A stretch of DNA of 46,965 nucleotides from an uncultured Eubacteriales bacterium (lineage in GTDB: Bacteria > Bacillota > Clostridia > Oscillospirales > Oscillospiraceae): positions 1 to 46,965 of the forward strand of contig UROG01000017.1 in the NCBI GenBank assembly GCA_900549485.1, written 5' to 3'. Below are positions 8,701-17,322 of this stretch, piece after piece. The notes beneath the pieces were generated by a model. That model had not been told where the DNA came from. It was given only the letters and a program-made list of their open reading frames with translations, and ran no database searches. Positions within the stretch are counted from its first letter, which is position 1. The number at the start of each line of letters is the position of its first letter. Position numbers and translations under genes: made by a program.

Positions 8701-9288
8701 TTAGGCTTCGTCCGTGCCGGCCTGAATGTACAGTTCGAACGGGACTTCATCCTGCGCCGCCAAGCTGAAATGCGCCTTGAAGTTGAAAGCGAATTTCATT
8801 TTCCCCTTATCTGTGGACACCAAAGAAAAGCCGCCGACGGACAAAGCGTTTTTGAGATGTACGGCAATAAAGCCGCCGTTCGTCGCGCCGGTCTTGTCGG
8901 AGTAGTCGCCGACAAACCAGATGTCCTTGAAGTCCGCGGCTTTGAGGTCGCGGCGCGGCACGATCTTGTGTGTGTTGGTTCCGTCGATGTCCGCCACGGC
9001 AAGCAGCCTCTGCCCCGCCGTCTCGTCCATCGTGACCAATGTCCCGGTGAGGGCGATGTCCCAATCGTCGCACTGCATCAGTTCCATTGTGTTTTTGGGG
9101 CAATTGTCAACATCCTCCCCGAAATCGATGAAGCTCGGTGTTGCCGCAAAGGTGTTGCCCCCGCTCGTCGCGCCTAAGATTTTCCCGTCCTCGACCTTTG
9201 GATCCGCCGGGTCGAACGCGGTGAGTATCACGCCCGCGTTCAGGCCAAGCTTTTTGAATGTCGTGGTCGGCGTTTTTGTGTATTTCAT
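8701..9288 (-). CDS. Major tail (tube) protein
   Basis: 195 aa, starting MKYTKTPTTTFKKLGLNAG, with the ribosome site GAGGTGA. The pattern fits Firmicutes major tail proteins: an N-terminal beta region (VILTAFDP), a block with CDDWDIALTGTLVTMDE, and a C-terminal LFFKAHFSL-type strand region (FNFKAHFSLAAQDEVPFELY). It is the last structural gene before the chaperone pair, as in lambda-like tails. It is expected to polymerise around the tape measure. Confidence 0.82.
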   Translation of the reverse strand: MKYTKTPTTTFKKLGLNAGVILTAFDPADPKVEDGKILGATSGGNTFAATPSFIDFGEDVDNCPKNTMELMQCDDWDIALTGTLVTMDETAGQRLLAVADIDGTNTHKIVPRRDLKAADFKDIWFVGDYSDKTGATNGGFIAVHLKNALSVGGFSLVSTDKGKMKFAFNFKAHFSLAAQDEVPFELYIQAGTDEA

Positions 9289-9299
9289 TTTTTGTCACC

Positions 9300-9668
9300 T
9301 CAGTCCGGTGTAATATATTCCGCGGTCAAAGTTATGTACCGGCCGCGTATTTTATCGTCGGCGGCGTCGCTTTGCGTCTGGGCAAACGGTGTGCCCCTGC
9401 GGATGATCACCGCGCCGCCGTCGCAGGGGAGGTATATTCCTCCCATGCCTATTTTCTGTGATATTTCCCGCGCCTTTGCGTTTATGACATCCTCCCGCTC
9501 GCCGTGGTACCAGAGGTTGACCACGATGCCGACCTCCCCGTCGCCGTATGCGGCTGTATTCGGCTCATATACGAGATACGGTAATGCCGTGTCCGCGGGC
9601 GCCTGTGTGGCGAACGCGGGGATGCCAAAGCCGGAGAAAAAGCCGTAGAGCGCCGCTTCCTTTGTCAT
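9300..9668 (-). CDS. Tail terminator / tail completion protein
   Basis: 122 aa. The alpha-beta pattern (LPYLVYEPNTAAYGDGEVGIVVNLWYHGERED, then VINAKAREISQKI) matches phage tail terminators, which cap the tube and join it to the head. It lies between the head closure protein and the major tail protein with an ATGA overlap to the former. The C-terminus ends in a beta strand (GRYITLTAEYITPD). The family is assigned by order and general pattern. Confidence 0.7.
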   Translation of the reverse strand: MTKEAALYGFFSGFGIPAFATQAPADTALPYLVYEPNTAAYGDGEVGIVVNLWYHGEREDVINAKAREISQKIGMGGIYLPCDGGAVIIRRGTPFAQTQSDAADDKIRGRYITLTAEYITPD

Positions 9669-10009
9669 GGCAGCGCCGCCAGTTCCCGCACACTGTAGCG
9701 TGCGAATTGGAATGTTGCCACGCCCGGCGCGGCGGGGAGCGGCGCGACGACGAGATAATACCTCCCGCTCGCCGCGCGCTGGAAAACATCCTGCTCGTCC
9801 AGCGTGACGTTCGCGGGCGTCGTGATCGTGCCGGTGTACTGCGCCGCGGCTTGCTGCGCCACGAGCTGCGCCGTCGGCGACAGCTCCGGGAACGCGGCGT
9901 CAAACTCCGCGCCGGGCGTGTAGGTGTTTATCATACCGCCCTCGCCGTCCGGCACTTTCGTCTTGTCCATGATGACGCATTTCTCGTAAAAAGTCTCGTA
10001 AAGGCTCAT
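9665..10009 (-). CDS. Head closure / head-tail adaptor protein
   Basis: 114 aa from the ATG at 10009, which has GGAGG six bases upstream and overlaps the upstream stop (ATGA). A longer in-frame reading is possible but lacks these signals. The sequence has a compact beta-barrel feel (TKVPDGEGGMINTYTPGAEFDAAF, then YLVVAPLPAAPG), as in SPP1 gp16-type head closure proteins. Order connector, closure, tail terminator, major tail is standard. Confidence 0.7.
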   Translation of the reverse strand: MSLYETFYEKCVIMDKTKVPDGEGGMINTYTPGAEFDAAFPELSPTAQLVAQQAAAQYTGTITTPANVTLDEQDVFQRAASGRYYLVVAPLPAAPGVATFQFARYSVRELAALP

Positions 10010-10446
10010 AGCTTCCTCCATCTGGCGAGCTTCGCGGCGTAGACGTTTCGCCACGTGAGTGTCTTCTGCGCCCCGCTCCCGCCCGTTTCGGCTTTGGTAT
10101 AGGAATACCCGCCGAAGCTTTCTGACTGATAGGGGCTTGCCAGCGCCGCGGCGTTGGCCGCCTCCCACGCCGTTATCTCCTCCGCGATCTTTATCACCGC
10201 CGGGGGGATCGCCAGCGCCCACACCGCGCCCCGGAAGCTCTCCGGTGGGAGTACGTCGTCAGTATCACCGGCGCGGTGGATGCCATCAGAAAACACGCTG
10301 CCTATTATCCGGTAATACTGACCGTCGGCGAGGTGCGGCAGCGCGAGCTTGCCATCCGTGACGGTGTAGTTCCCGGCGTGGACGCCGTCCGGCACGAGAA
10401 ACCAGTTGTTGAGGTATCCGCATACCTCGTCAAGCATATCATGCAC
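10006..10446 (-). CDS. Head-tail connector protein (gp6-like)
   Basis: 146 aa, with a GTG start at 10446 placed 8 bases after AAGGAGG. The C-terminal half carries the ESFGGYSYTK motif typical of Firmicutes head-tail connectors, preceded by a helix (VIKIAEEITAWEAANAAALA). The N-terminal half is an insert-like beta region (NWFLVPDGVHAGNYTVTDG). It is expected to bind under the portal and to receive the closure protein. Confidence 0.78.
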   Translation of the reverse strand: MHDMLDEVCGYLNNWFLVPDGVHAGNYTVTDGKLALPHLADGQYYRIIGSVFSDGIHRAGDTDDVLPPESFRGAVWALAIPPAVIKIAEEITAWEAANAAALASPYQSESFGGYSYTKAETGGSGAQKTLTWRNVYAAKLARWRKL

Positions 10447-10463
10447 GCCGCCGTCCTCCTTTA

Positions 10464-11597
10464 TCAGGTCTTCGCCGTTACGGTCGCCGAGCCTGCGGCG
10501 GTCGCCGCGCCGAGGGTGTCCGCTTCGACGACGGTGATGGTCTTACCGTTGGTTGCGGTCACGTCAGACGTGCCGTCCCAGGTGTCCCAGCCGGACACGT
10601 CGTCCCCCGCGGCTACGGTCGCGGCGGCTTCTCCAACCTTGTACTTGTACGCGCTGCCTGCGCTCTTTGCCGGGGTCACGGTCAGCTTAGTCGTGCCGGA
10701 GGTCTTGCCGGCGGCGCTGGCAACGGTCAGCGTGCCGAGGGTGGTGTTGATCGCGCCGACGACAATGCCGTCAATACGCTCGGCAAACAGCTCCATGCCG
10801 CAGATGACGGTGTCATTCGCGGTGAGGTTGTCGTAGTTCGGCTCCTCGTGTATGCCGATGTAGCCGGTTTCATCAGTCGTAAAGCTGAATGCCTCGCTGA
10901 TGTCGCCATTGTTTGCGTCGATGTAGTAGCACACGACGTTCCCTGCGGCGGTCGCGGCAATCTTGCCGCGCGGCACGGAGGAGTTGAAAAACGTGGTGCC
11001 GATGCCGAGGAAGTCCTGCACGTAGCGCATACCGAACGCAGTCTGCACCGAAATGTCGTGATCAGCGAGGTAATCCGCCACGTCAAGGGGATTCATGAAA
11101 TACACGGCCTGTATCTCATCGTCCTCGAACAGCACCTGCAGCTGCCCCCACATGCGGGCAAGCGCCGCCTGGAAGTTCTTCGCCGACACGGTGGTCTCGC
11201 CGGTCATGAGGAAATCGAAGAAGTTCTTGCGGATATTGCGCTGCATGTCTCTCAGCATTTCCGCCGTGGTGTCCTCGACCGCCTGGTCATAGCCGCGGTC
11301 GTTGATGGCCTCAATGCTCGTCCCCTTTCGCCATTTGAGCAGGGTGATCTCCTTGTAGGGGACCTCCTCCACTTCGTACTTGCTCAGAGGGATAGTCTCG
11401 CCTTCGCCGACGAGCCCGCTCTCAAGCTTGCCCTTGGCCGTGTAGCTCTTGAGGATGGTGCCGGGCGTTTTCTTTATCTTTCTGGTCGTGCCCAGCGCCT
11501 CGAGAAGCTTTTTGACGGAGTAACCGAACTGGTCGACAAACTCCATTTCGCGCACACGCGCGAGTTCAGATCTTTTTATCAGATTTGCATCTGCCAT
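10464..11597 (-). CDS. Major capsid protein with C-terminal Ig-like domain
   Basis: 377 aa. Residues ~1-285 look like a HK97-fold capsid protein (VEEVPYKEITLLKWRKG, AVYFMNPLDVADYLADHD, YVQDFLGIGTTFFNSSVPRGK). The last ~90 residues form a separate beta domain (GTTKLTVTPAKSAG, TNGKTITVVEADTLG) of the kind that decorates capsids of some Firmicutes phages. The start has GGAGAATAACAC upstream. It lies directly after the scaffold gene. The extra domain probably projects from the shell and may bind mucus or host surfaces (known for some capsid Ig domains, inferred here). Confidence 0.88.
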   Translation of the reverse strand: MADANLIKRSELARVREMEFVDQFGYSVKKLLEALGTTRKIKKTPGTILKSYTAKGKLESGLVGEGETIPLSKYEVEEVPYKEITLLKWRKGTSIEAINDRGYDQAVEDTTAEMLRDMQRNIRKNFFDFLMTGETTVSAKNFQAALARMWGQLQVLFEDDEIQAVYFMNPLDVADYLADHDISVQTAFGMRYVQDFLGIGTTFFNSSVPRGKIAATAAGNVVCYYIDANNGDISEAFSFTTDETGYIGIHEEPNYDNLTANDTVICGMELFAERIDGIVVGAINTTLGTLTVASAAGKTSGTTKLTVTPAKSAGSAYKYKVGEAAATVAAGDDVSGWDTWDGTSDVTATNGKTITVVEADTLGAATAAGSATVTAKT

Positions 11598-11600
11598 GTG

Positions 11601-12188
11601 TTATTCTCCTTTGTCTGCATTTATGATTTTTGCGTATTCCGCACGCCGGGCGTCGCGGTCGGGCATGGCGGCGATCTCCGCGCGGGTCTTTACCCCGGTT
11701 GGGTTATTCGCCGGTGGGACCTCCACCTTTGCCCGCTGCGTGAATTTCTTTCCGACCAACCCCGCGAAATCGCCCGCGACAAGCGCATCCAGCGCCGCGG
11801 TGTCCTTGAGGCTCTCGCCGTCCAGCTCCGCCGCGTCTATCTCCGCCCCCGCCCCGCGCATCGCTATATCAAGGCCCTTGCCGGTGATGCCCTTGGTCTC
11901 AAAATACCTGCGCACGGCCGCGCTTTTCGCCGCTCTGGTTTCCTTCTTGCTTTGGTCGGATTTGTACGACTCAAAAGCCGCATGCTCATCGTCGTACTTT
12001 TTCTTGTAGTCGTTTTTTTTCAGCGTTTCCAGCTCCGCCTGTGCCTCGGCAAGCTTGTCCGCATCGGCCTTGTACCCGTCGCGCTGCTCCTTGATCGCGT
12101 CAACGGTTTCGGTGTGCATTTCCACAACGCTGTCCACCTGTTCGTCCGTAAGCCCCATTGCCTTGAGGGCTTTCCTTGTAAGTGCCAT
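11601..12188 (-). CDS. Capsid scaffolding protein (phage GP20-type)
   Basis: 195 aa, strongly helical and charged. It starts MALTRKALKAMGLTDEQVDSV, the standard start of this scaffold family. A coiled coil spans ~residues 25-95 (EQRDGYKADADKLAEAQAELETLK). Then AAVRRYFETKGITGKGLDIA and a C-terminal basic tail precede the capsid gene. The ribosome site is GGAGAG. It directs procapsid assembly and is then lost. It is separated from the upstream gene by a 197-bp gap that contains a terminator. Confidence 0.88.
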   Translation of the reverse strand: MALTRKALKAMGLTDEQVDSVVEMHTETVDAIKEQRDGYKADADKLAEAQAELETLKKNDYKKKYDDEHAAFESYKSDQSKKETRAAKSAAVRRYFETKGITGKGLDIAMRGAGAEIDAAELDGESLKDTAALDALVAGDFAGLVGKKFTQRAKVEVPPANNPTGVKTRAEIAAMPDRDARRAEYAKIINADKGE

Positions 12189-12314
12189 TTGTTTTACTCT
12201 CCTTCTTCATTTCTTCGGCGGCGTGCGCGCCGCAAGGAAACAGGCCGTGTTTTCCCTTTTCCCGCTCCTCTTTCTTTTCCTCGGCGGCGTGCGTGCTGCA
12301 AGGGGCGGACGGGT

Positions 12315-12347
12315 AAAAAAATAGCCCGCAACTTTCGTTGTGAGCTA
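12315..12347 (-). terminator. Rho-independent terminator inside the head operon
   Basis: On the minus strand an 11-bp stem (one mismatch, one G-T) closed by a GAAA tetraloop is followed by seven T. It lies between the gp10-like gene and the scaffold gene, so leftward late transcription must be attenuated or antiterminated here. The rest of 12189-12385 has no gene. It holds a direct repeat of a GC-rich ~25-bp block (near 12215 and 12275) and the 19-bp repeat at 12363. Confidence 0.75.
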
Positions 12348-12362
12348 ATTTTAATATATTAT

Positions 12363-12381
12363 TTTGGCTCTTGTGGCTCAT
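12363..12381 (-). repeat. 19-bp dispersed repeat, copy 1
   Basis: TTTGGCTCTTGTGGCTCAT is exactly repeated at 19380-19398. On the minus strand both copies begin ATGAGCCACAAGAGCC, directly after the stop codon of a gene. It contains GAGCCA twice. Confidence 0.8.
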
Positions 12382-12385
12382 CTTT

Positions 12386-12838
12386 TCAGCCGCCGGAAAG
12401 GTATTCCTTGATGATCGCAATATAGTCCTTGGCGAATTTTTCAAACGTGTTTTTGAGGAAGCGGCGGGGCTTCTGCGGCACGCCGATGCGCCATTCATCC
12501 GTCACGGGATCCTTGTAGGCCCAGCGGCTTTTCGGCGTGCCTCCGCCGCCCGCGGCGTACTTGCCCGTGCCCTCATGCACATAAACAAGATATTCAAGCG
12601 ACGAACCGACATACACCGCCTTTTCGTCCTCCGCCACTTGATGCGTGATGCTGGCGCGCCCGCGCCCGGTGTCCACAATGTCCGTGCCGGTCTCTGCCCA
12701 TACCTCGGTCATCGCGTCCTTCACGTCGCCCTCAGCCTGTATGCCCACCGCCTCCAGCGCCGCGCGGATCTGTTCCGCCGCCGCGTTTTTGATGAGGTCG
12801 CTGTTATCAACAACGCGGATTTCAAGTCCCTTGCTCAT
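12386..12838 (-). CDS. HK97 gp10-like phage protein
   Basis: 150 aa. It matches the gp10-like pattern: a helical N-terminus (IKNAAAEQIRAALEAVGIQAEGDVK), a VDTGRGRASITHQV strand-turn, AVYVGSSLEYLVYVHEGTG, and a C-terminus with RRFLKNTFEKFAKDY. These proteins usually belong to the head-tail interface and lie after the connector gene. Here it sits before the scaffold, directly after the putative immunity gene (ATGA overlap), an unusual place. The T-G-x(6)-I and YVHEGTG motifs make the family assignment good. Confidence 0.78.
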   Translation of the reverse strand: MSKGLEIRVVDNSDLIKNAAAEQIRAALEAVGIQAEGDVKDAMTEVWAETGTDIVDTGRGRASITHQVAEDEKAVYVGSSLEYLVYVHEGTGKYAAGGGGTPKSRWAYKDPVTDEWRIGVPQKPRRFLKNTFEKFAKDYIAIIKEYLSGG

Positions 12839-13140
12839 TCCCCAACTCCCATACTTTTCAAATATTCTTCATAGTCGTAAGGGATGCCTATATCGTAGTT
12901 CTTGTAGTAATGCAAAAACTCATAGGGAAAAACGAAATCACCATCCCAAAACGCGCCGGCATGGAGTTTTTCTCCCGTGAACATATCGTATGATTCTGGT
13001 GACGCAAGCCCGGCTTCAAGACTCTCCATGTGCTCAATAATCTTGCTTTTGGGGATGCTGTTTTTCAGTTTTCTGTATTTTTCAAAATCCTCGTTACTAT
13101 CCTCATACGGCATGCCTTTAAAGTAACCAAAATCTTTCAT
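12835..13140 (-). CDS. Putative immunity protein for the MuF toxin
   Basis: 101 aa, acidic and aromatic (FTGEKLHAGAFWDGDFVFPYEF, then YYKNYDIGIPYDYEEYLKSMG). It resembles small immunity proteins that follow polymorphic toxins. Its ATG overlaps the stop of the MuF gene (AAAATGAAAG), so it is translated with it. The DNA of this gene and the 3' third of the MuF gene is visibly richer in A and T than the surrounding head genes, consistent with a swappable cargo module. No essential head function is known at this place in related phages. The assignment rests on position, size and composition. Confidence 0.62.
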   Translation of the reverse strand: MKDFGYFKGMPYEDSNEDFEKYRKLKNSIPKSKIIEHMESLEAGLASPESYDMFTGEKLHAGAFWDGDFVFPYEFLHYYKNYDIGIPYDYEEYLKSMGVGE

Positions 13141-14597
13141 TTTCTTCTCCCCCTTTGATTCGGATAATAGTCAACGAACTTCCCAACTCGATGTTTTCCT
13201 ATGTACATTCTTCCGCTCGGCATAATATACAACATATCGTTCGGTGCTTTTACGGCAACGCCAAGCGCATTTGCAAGCTCTTCCGCGAAGCAATAATCAT
13301 CGCCGTTTGCCGCCCCCGTGCTGCACGACAAAAGCCTTATCTTTTGCCCGTTCCACCCCTCGCTATGCCGTATTACAGACGCAAGCAATCGGGGCGACAT
13401 ATTTGTTTGCGTTGAGCCGAATCCCACCGCCGACGGCGAGCCGTGCAGCGCAACATCAAAGTACGTTTTCAGCGGCTTGACAGCTTTTACATATTTTTGC
13501 AAAACGTCGTTTTCCGCAAACGCCGCAATGCCGTTTTGCAGCTTAAGTGTACTCCTCATTACGATTTTTTGCAAGTCGTCTCTTGCATCCGCGCCTAAAA
13601 AATCAAGTGCGGCCGCATCGTCCTTTGCCGCGGCCTCCGCCGTTTCCGCTTTCTTTCGTTCTTCCCACTCCGTGTACGTTTCCCGGCTGCGCTCGTGCCC
13701 CTTGATCGTTGCTTTGATCGCACAGCGGCAGTTGTAGATGTTCCAGCCGTGCGCGCCGAGCGAGCTGTCGCCCGGAAACATCAGCTTCTCCCCGCCGACG
13801 AGGAACGGCTCATCTATTCCCACGCGCTGCCCGTCGGCGCGTCCATGCTCTGGGCGGGTATGTGCGTCGTGCGTCGCTATCCACTCTCGCGTCATTTTCA
13901 CGCCCATGTCAGCCGCCGCCTTGTAGCTGGCGCTGCGCCCGCCGTTCTCGGCGGCCGTGGTCGCCGTGCGGGCGGCGCGGATGGCGCTCTCAATGCTCAT
14001 GCTGGTTATCCGCTCGCGCAGGTGCGCGGCGATCTGGCGGTTGCTCTCGCCCATCAATATCCCGCTCGTCACACGCGAGGTTATGATCTTTCGGCCAAAG
14101 TCAAGGTCTATTCCCCGGTTGACGGCTTTTTTCGGCGGGTAGTACGGCATCAAATCCGGCTGCTCGACTATCAGACGGCGCACCGTCGATTCGTCATAGA
14201 GCGAAAAGTCGATTCCCGCTCCGGCGCTCTCAAGCTCATAGGCGGCATAGCTGCGGTTAAGGGAGTAGATGCCGGGCGTGGCGTCGTTTATATATGACAC
14301 CGCCACTTCATTCGCGTGCGTCGCCCGGTCGGCAAGCTTATCACGCAGGGCTTCAAAGCGCTTTCCGCGGCCTATCTGCGCAAGCCGCCATTGCTTATAT
14401 TTCTCGCCGTCTATCTTCCCCGCGTCGAGCATGGCTTGCATTTCCTTGTCTCGGACGGCAAATTTATCAAAATAGTCGTCTATGATCTTTTGCAGCTCCC
14501 GCGCGGAATCGTTGTACATCTTGCGGATGCGCGCCTCAAGCGCCGCTAACTGCTCATCGGTCAGCTTCCGCCCCTTATCCATTCGGTTTTTCTGCAT
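13137..14597 (-). CDS. MuF-type minor head protein with C-terminal polymorphic toxin-like domain
   Basis: 486 aa. Residues ~1-300 are a Mu gpF/SPP1 gp7-type head morphogenesis protein. A helical N-terminus is followed by the typical MREWIATHDAHTRPEHG-type block (here TREWIATHDAHTRPEHG) and by WNIYNCRCAIKA. Residues ~380-486 are unlike head proteins and resemble polymorphic toxin tips: FDVALHGSPSAVGFG, IRLLSCSTG, CFAEELANALGVAVKAPND and a basic end. In temperate Firmicutes phages MuF-toxin fusions are a described class thought to be packaged and delivered with the phage. The downstream gene fits the immunity partner. Its catalytic activity cannot be read from the sequence. Confidence 0.8.
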   Translation of the reverse strand: MQKNRMDKGRKLTDEQLAALEARIRKMYNDSARELQKIIDDYFDKFAVRDKEMQAMLDAGKIDGEKYKQWRLAQIGRGKRFEALRDKLADRATHANEVAVSYINDATPGIYSLNRSYAAYELESAGAGIDFSLYDESTVRRLIVEQPDLMPYYPPKKAVNRGIDLDFGRKIITSRVTSGILMGESNRQIAAHLRERITSMSIESAIRAARTATTAAENGGRSASYKAAADMGVKMTREWIATHDAHTRPEHGRADGQRVGIDEPFLVGGEKLMFPGDSSLGAHGWNIYNCRCAIKATIKGHERSRETYTEWEERKKAETAEAAAKDDAAALDFLGADARDDLQKIVMRSTLKLQNGIAAFAENDVLQKYVKAVKPLKTYFDVALHGSPSAVGFGSTQTNMSPRLLASVIRHSEGWNGQKIRLLSCSTGAANGDDYCFAEELANALGVAVKAPNDMLYIMPSGRMYIGKHRVGKFVDYYPNQRGRRK

Positions 14598-14629
14598 ATC
14601 CCGCTCCTATGCTGTGAGGGAGACTGCCG

Positions 14630-16009
14630 TCAGTCTCCCCCGTTATCTATGCGCGTCATTTCGCCGCTTTCCATCATCTCAAGCCGTGCCGCGACCTCAT
14701 CCGGGGTCAAAAACGGAAGCTTTTTCAAAGCAAGGTCATCCCCTATGAGATTCCAAGCCTCCATGATCATGTCCGTCTGTTCCTTCTGGTTGCTGATTCG
14801 GTTTCGCTTGAAACTCGGCGTCGCGTCCTCTTCCGACACGCCCTGCAAAGCGAGCAGCGCAACGACCGCCTCGATGATCTGGTACTCAAAATCATCGGCC
14901 TCCTCGTCCAAGGGCTGATACGCCGCGTCGATGTGGTCGTTGGTGTCGCCTGCCGCGATGGTGTGGACGTCGAGTCCTCCGTAGTCCTCATATATTCCCG
15001 CTCTTATCTCGTCGAGGAATGCTTTCCGCGCCTCGAACGGTATCTGTTGAGTGTACGGGGACACGGCGTCGCCCTCGCCGTTGTCAAATTCGGAGTTGAC
15101 CGACGCGATGTGCTGTGTTTTCAAGCGGTTTCTGAATTCGGCGAGGTCCCCCTCGCTCATTCCTCCCGCTCGTTTCACTATCCAGTATATTTCCGCGCAA
15201 TCCTGCAAATTGTTTGCGAAGCCGGAACGGATAAGGTCAAAAGCGTCTATCTGCTCACGCATACCCACAAGCGTGCTTTGCCGCAAGTCTGAGCCGTACA
15301 GAGGGATTATCGGCAGCTTGCCGTCCCAATTGTCTTCACCGACGACCTCCATCTCGCCGGTCAGCTCCACCGTGCGCAGCGTCACTTTATAGGCAGTGTA
15401 TCTTTCCTTGTCCGGCGGTATGATCTCCGGCTGTTCGCCGTTGCGATAGATAAACTTCTTGTAGCCGTTCTCCGTGTACAGCACGGCTATCAGCGGCTTA
15501 TCCTTCGACAGACGCCAGAAGCGTATTCCCGCTCGCACAATCCCGCTCTCTTCATCCGGAAACGGTTTGAATTCCGTCACCGGAAAGATGTGCATTTGCC
15601 GCCCGTCCCAAAAAATGAACGACCGCCCATGCTTCAGCGCCTTGTACGCCGCTTTTTTTATCAAAACGTCGGCATTCCTGCCGAGCTTTGCCTTCGTCTC
15701 CTCGTCTGCAAACGTCAGGCCGTTGCCCAGCGAGTACATATTCCGCTGGGTATTCAGCCGGTGAAAAAAGTTTGAGCATATTTTGTTGTTCGCCGCGGTA
15801 ATGTCCACGATGCGCAGCCCGGTCACGTCCATAATGGTCTGTACGTACTTGCATATCGTGGTGTTGCGCTTGCGGTCGTATTCGTCCGCGGTCGTGGCCG
15901 TGGTGTATTCCGCGCTGTTTTCATGTTCGCTTATCGCGCGGCGCACAAAATCGGCGAGGTTTCCTCCCTTTTCCGCCGCCTCGAAATCCTGAAATGTCAA
16001 AAAGCTCAT
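14630..16009 (-). CDS. Portal protein (SPP1 gp6-like)
   Basis: 459 aa. The signature regions of SPP1-type portals are present: CKYVQTIMDVTGLRIVD at the start, LGNGLTFADEETKAKLG, HGRSFIFWDGRQMHIFPV, and the long C-terminal helix region (DAAYQPLDEEADDFEYQIIEAV). The length fits the family. It forms the dodecameric DNA channel at the capsid vertex and docks the terminase. The start overlaps the terminase stop (ATGA), and the MuF gene follows after 32 bases, the standard order. Confidence 0.88.
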   Translation of the reverse strand: MSFLTFQDFEAAEKGGNLADFVRRAISEHENSAEYTTATTADEYDRKRNTTICKYVQTIMDVTGLRIVDITAANNKICSNFFHRLNTQRNMYSLGNGLTFADEETKAKLGRNADVLIKKAAYKALKHGRSFIFWDGRQMHIFPVTEFKPFPDEESGIVRAGIRFWRLSKDKPLIAVLYTENGYKKFIYRNGEQPEIIPPDKERYTAYKVTLRTVELTGEMEVVGEDNWDGKLPIIPLYGSDLRQSTLVGMREQIDAFDLIRSGFANNLQDCAEIYWIVKRAGGMSEGDLAEFRNRLKTQHIASVNSEFDNGEGDAVSPYTQQIPFEARKAFLDEIRAGIYEDYGGLDVHTIAAGDTNDHIDAAYQPLDEEADDFEYQIIEAVVALLALQGVSEEDATPSFKRNRISNQKEQTDMIMEAWNLIGDDLALKKLPFLTPDEVAARLEMMESGEMTRIDNGGD

Positions 16010-17322
16010 AGGTATCTCCCTCTAAAAATCGCGAGCACGCTGTCCTGCGTGTCCTTGTAGGCAGTGCGCAGTAAGGCGCGCAGGATCGTGTATGCGAAAT
16101 ATCGCACATCGTCCATCGCGTGGTCGTTTTCTTTGATGACCGCGTCGGTCGTCGCTTTCTCATTCCAGCGGTAAAGCCCAAACTCCCGGCGGCAGTCGGT
16201 GCAGTCGGCATGTATATTTATCAAACCGGCCTTCAGGCACGCCGCCGTAAAGCGTATACCGTCCAGCACGTCATTGTTTGCTTTTTTTACCTTAAAGCGT
16301 CTTTTTTTGCGTATCAGCGTTATAAAAGACGCTGCGGACGGGTCTATCACAATGCAGCTTATCTCCCGCCCGGCGGCGAGCTGCTCCACCTTGGTGTAAT
16401 ACTCATCGTCCGTCAGCTGCTCCCGCTCCTCGCGCCCGGAATAGTAAAATTCTTTTTCCCGCTGCGCCGCGCGGCCGTCCCATGACCACAGCCCCGCCGA
16501 AAAGGCGTTGAATGTGCCATAGTCTATCGAGATGAACCAGCGCTGGGGATTCGCCGCGTGCTCGGTCTTGATGTTCGCTTCTGCGAATTCCGTGTAGACA
16601 AGCCCCTCGGCCACGCACCACTCTCCGAGGATGAAGCGCTGATAGAACACGCCGCTGTACATCCCCCGGTATCGGGCTTTCGTTTCCTCGCTTAGGGAGA
16701 GGTTATCATCCATCGTGAAATGGAGATAGATCAGATGCTTCCCGCTCTCCTCACCGAGCTTGTCGATCCATTCTTTTTTGAACCAGTGTTCGGGGCTGTC
16801 CGGGTTGCAGTTAAACCAGAACTTCGAGCCCTCGACCGAGCATCGCGCCGTCGCTTGGTTGACGAAGCTCTCAGGCATCAGCGCCACTTCGTCAAACAGA
16901 ACGCCCGCGAGCGTTATGCCCTGCACCAGGTCCTGACTGCTCTCGTCCTTGCCGCCGAAGATGAAAAAATAATTCGTGGCCGTGCCGCGCCGGATCTCGA
17001 TGTAATTGTCCGCACGGTGATAGGCGTATCTGTACCCCCGAGTCCGCAGCATTCGCTGCAGCGGGCCGAGGACGTTTCTCCGGAAACTGCCGATTGTTTT
17101 TCCGCACATGCCGAAGTTCTCTTCTCGGAACGACGACATCGCCCATATAACGTAAGACAGCGCCATCGATACCGTCTTCCCGCTCCTGATCGCGCCGTCG
17201 GCGATGATGCCCTCGTATTCTGACACTCCGCTCGACGGCAGCCACCACGTCAACACCTGCTGCTGCTTGTGGGAAAACGGTTGAAACTTGAATCCGGCAC
17301 TTCTTACGCTTCGTCTTGCCAT
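16006..17322 (-). CDS. Terminase large subunit
   Basis: 438 aa. The ATPase half shows Walker A (DGAIRSGKTVSMALS) near residue 45 and a Walker B (AGVLFDEVALMP) near residue 130. The nuclease half has ISIDYGTFNAFS, CIVIDPSAASF and NDHAMDDVRYFAYTI, carrying the acidic metal-binding residues of RNase H-like terminases. It packages phage DNA through the portal. Its start overlaps the small subunit by 19 bases. The length is slightly below or equal to the PBSX/SPP1-type family. Confidence 0.92.
   Translation of the reverse strand: MARRSVRSAGFKFQPFSHKQQQVLTWWLPSSGVSEYEGIIADGAIRSGKTVSMALSYVIWAMSSFREENFGMCGKTIGSFRRNVLGPLQRMLRTRGYRYAYHRADNYIEIRRGTATNYFFIFGGKDESSQDLVQGITLAGVLFDEVALMPESFVNQATARCSVEGSKFWFNCNPDSPEHWFKKEWIDKLGEESGKHLIYLHFTMDDNLSLSEETKARYRGMYSGVFYQRFILGEWCVAEGLVYTEFAEANIKTEHAANPQRWFISIDYGTFNAFSAGLWSWDGRAAQREKEFYYSGREEREQLTDDEYYTKVEQLAAGREISCIVIDPSAASFITLIRKKRRFKVKKANNDVLDGIRFTAACLKAGLINIHADCTDCRREFGLYRWNEKATTDAVIKENDHAMDDVRYFAYTILRALLRTAYKDTQDSVLAIFRGRYL

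Noticed and set aside
10848..12425. Long rightward frame of 525 codons
   Set aside because: It is antisense to capsid and scaffold genes that have clear families, ribosome sites and coupling; GC-rich codon shadow.
12100..12498. 132-codon leftward gene beginning near the 19-bp repeat
   Set aside because: It runs through a terminator hairpin and overlaps the scaffold and gp10-like genes in another frame.
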